From Alphaproteobacteria bacterium (GTDB lineage Bacteria > Pseudomonadota > Alphaproteobacteria > Micavibrionales > Micavibrionaceae), in the NCBI GenBank assembly GCA_030426925.1, contig JAUHXT010000013.1:1-37077 (forward strand): 37,077 nucleotides of DNA. The letters run 5' to 3'. A program made the translations under genes and the position numbers. Below the pieces are notes generated by a model. It ran no database searches. It saw only the letters and a list, made by a program, of their open reading frames with translations, and had not been told where the DNA came from. Shown in pieces: positions 37,036 to 37,077 of this stretch (its first letter is position 1; each line of letters begins with the position of its first letter).

Positions 37036-37077
37036 ATGGATAAGATTGCAATTATTGGCGGAGGAGCCTGGGGAAGC
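37036..37077 (+). CDS. gpsA: Glycerol-3-phosphate dehydrogenase, 5' end only
   Basis: Only 14 codons are in the window (MDKIAIIGGGAWGS). The GGGAWGS motif is the NAD(P)-binding start of GpsA, which reduces dihydroxyacetone phosphate to sn-glycerol-3-phosphate for phospholipid synthesis. tsaD-gpsA order is common in alphaproteobacteria. AGGAAG lies 9 nt upstream of the ATG, inside a structured repeat. Confidence 0.85.
   Translation, partial: MDKIAIIGGGAWGS

Overview
The window looks like a chromosomal segment of an alphaproteobacterium. The evidence is an rRNA operon ordered 16S, tRNA-Ile, tRNA-Ala, 23S, 5S; a hemC/hemD/Mic60/hemY cluster with tsaD and gpsA alongside; an alphaproteobacterial DUF1489 protein; and an MddA-type methyltransferase. 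A Rhodospirillales or Micavibrionales-like host is my inference from gene content only; no database was searched.

Layout. (1) 1-3640 is an accessory, partly AT-rich segment on the 3' side of an initiator tRNA-fMet gene: a TIR-like protein cut by the window edge, a HipB/HipA-like pair with a dense array of repeated sequences upstream, and an HNH_5-type protein. It resembles a small defence or toxin-antitoxin island. (2) 3790-13814 is housekeeping sequence: a glutamate-synthase-like FMN protein, an MFS transporter behind a possible 17-codon leader ORF, inorganic pyrophosphatase, an exported redoxin, a divergent malonyl-CoA-decarboxylase-like protein, a lipoprotein, two receiver-only response regulators flanking a RimK-like ligase and an SDR enzyme, and MddA. 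(3) 13964-19622 is a complete rRNA operon on the minus strand with a clear promoter and a spacer rich in structured repeats. (4) 19762-28507 holds a DUF1489 protein and a surface-polysaccharide locus: an outer-membrane export protein and a glycosyltransferase on +, facing a minus-strand run of a TauE-like permease, Wzy/ligase, GT4, Wzz and GT2. (5) 28592-30997 holds a secreted Ser/Arg-rich protein, an unrecognised charge-segregated protein and a rhomboid protease with a probably leaderless transcript. (6) 30994-37077 is the heme cluster (hemY, Mic60, hemD, hemC on -) with tsaD and the start of gpsA on +.

The most unusual signal is a family of about 100-nt intergenic elements at 6796-6994 (two tandem copies), 13861-13942 and 36931-37032, with a possible shorter relative at 17277-17324. 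Each copy has a long outer stem whose sequence differs between copies but stays complementary, two conserved purine-rich strands forming an internal loop, and an inner hairpin that also changes while staying paired. This looks like selection on structure. One copy places the gpsA ribosome-binding site inside its stem. A second, 45-nt family with the same architecture occurs twice in the rRNA spacer. Other points of interest are a DNA-binding-like N-terminal domain fused to Mic60, the hipBA operator-like array, and the MFS leader ORF.
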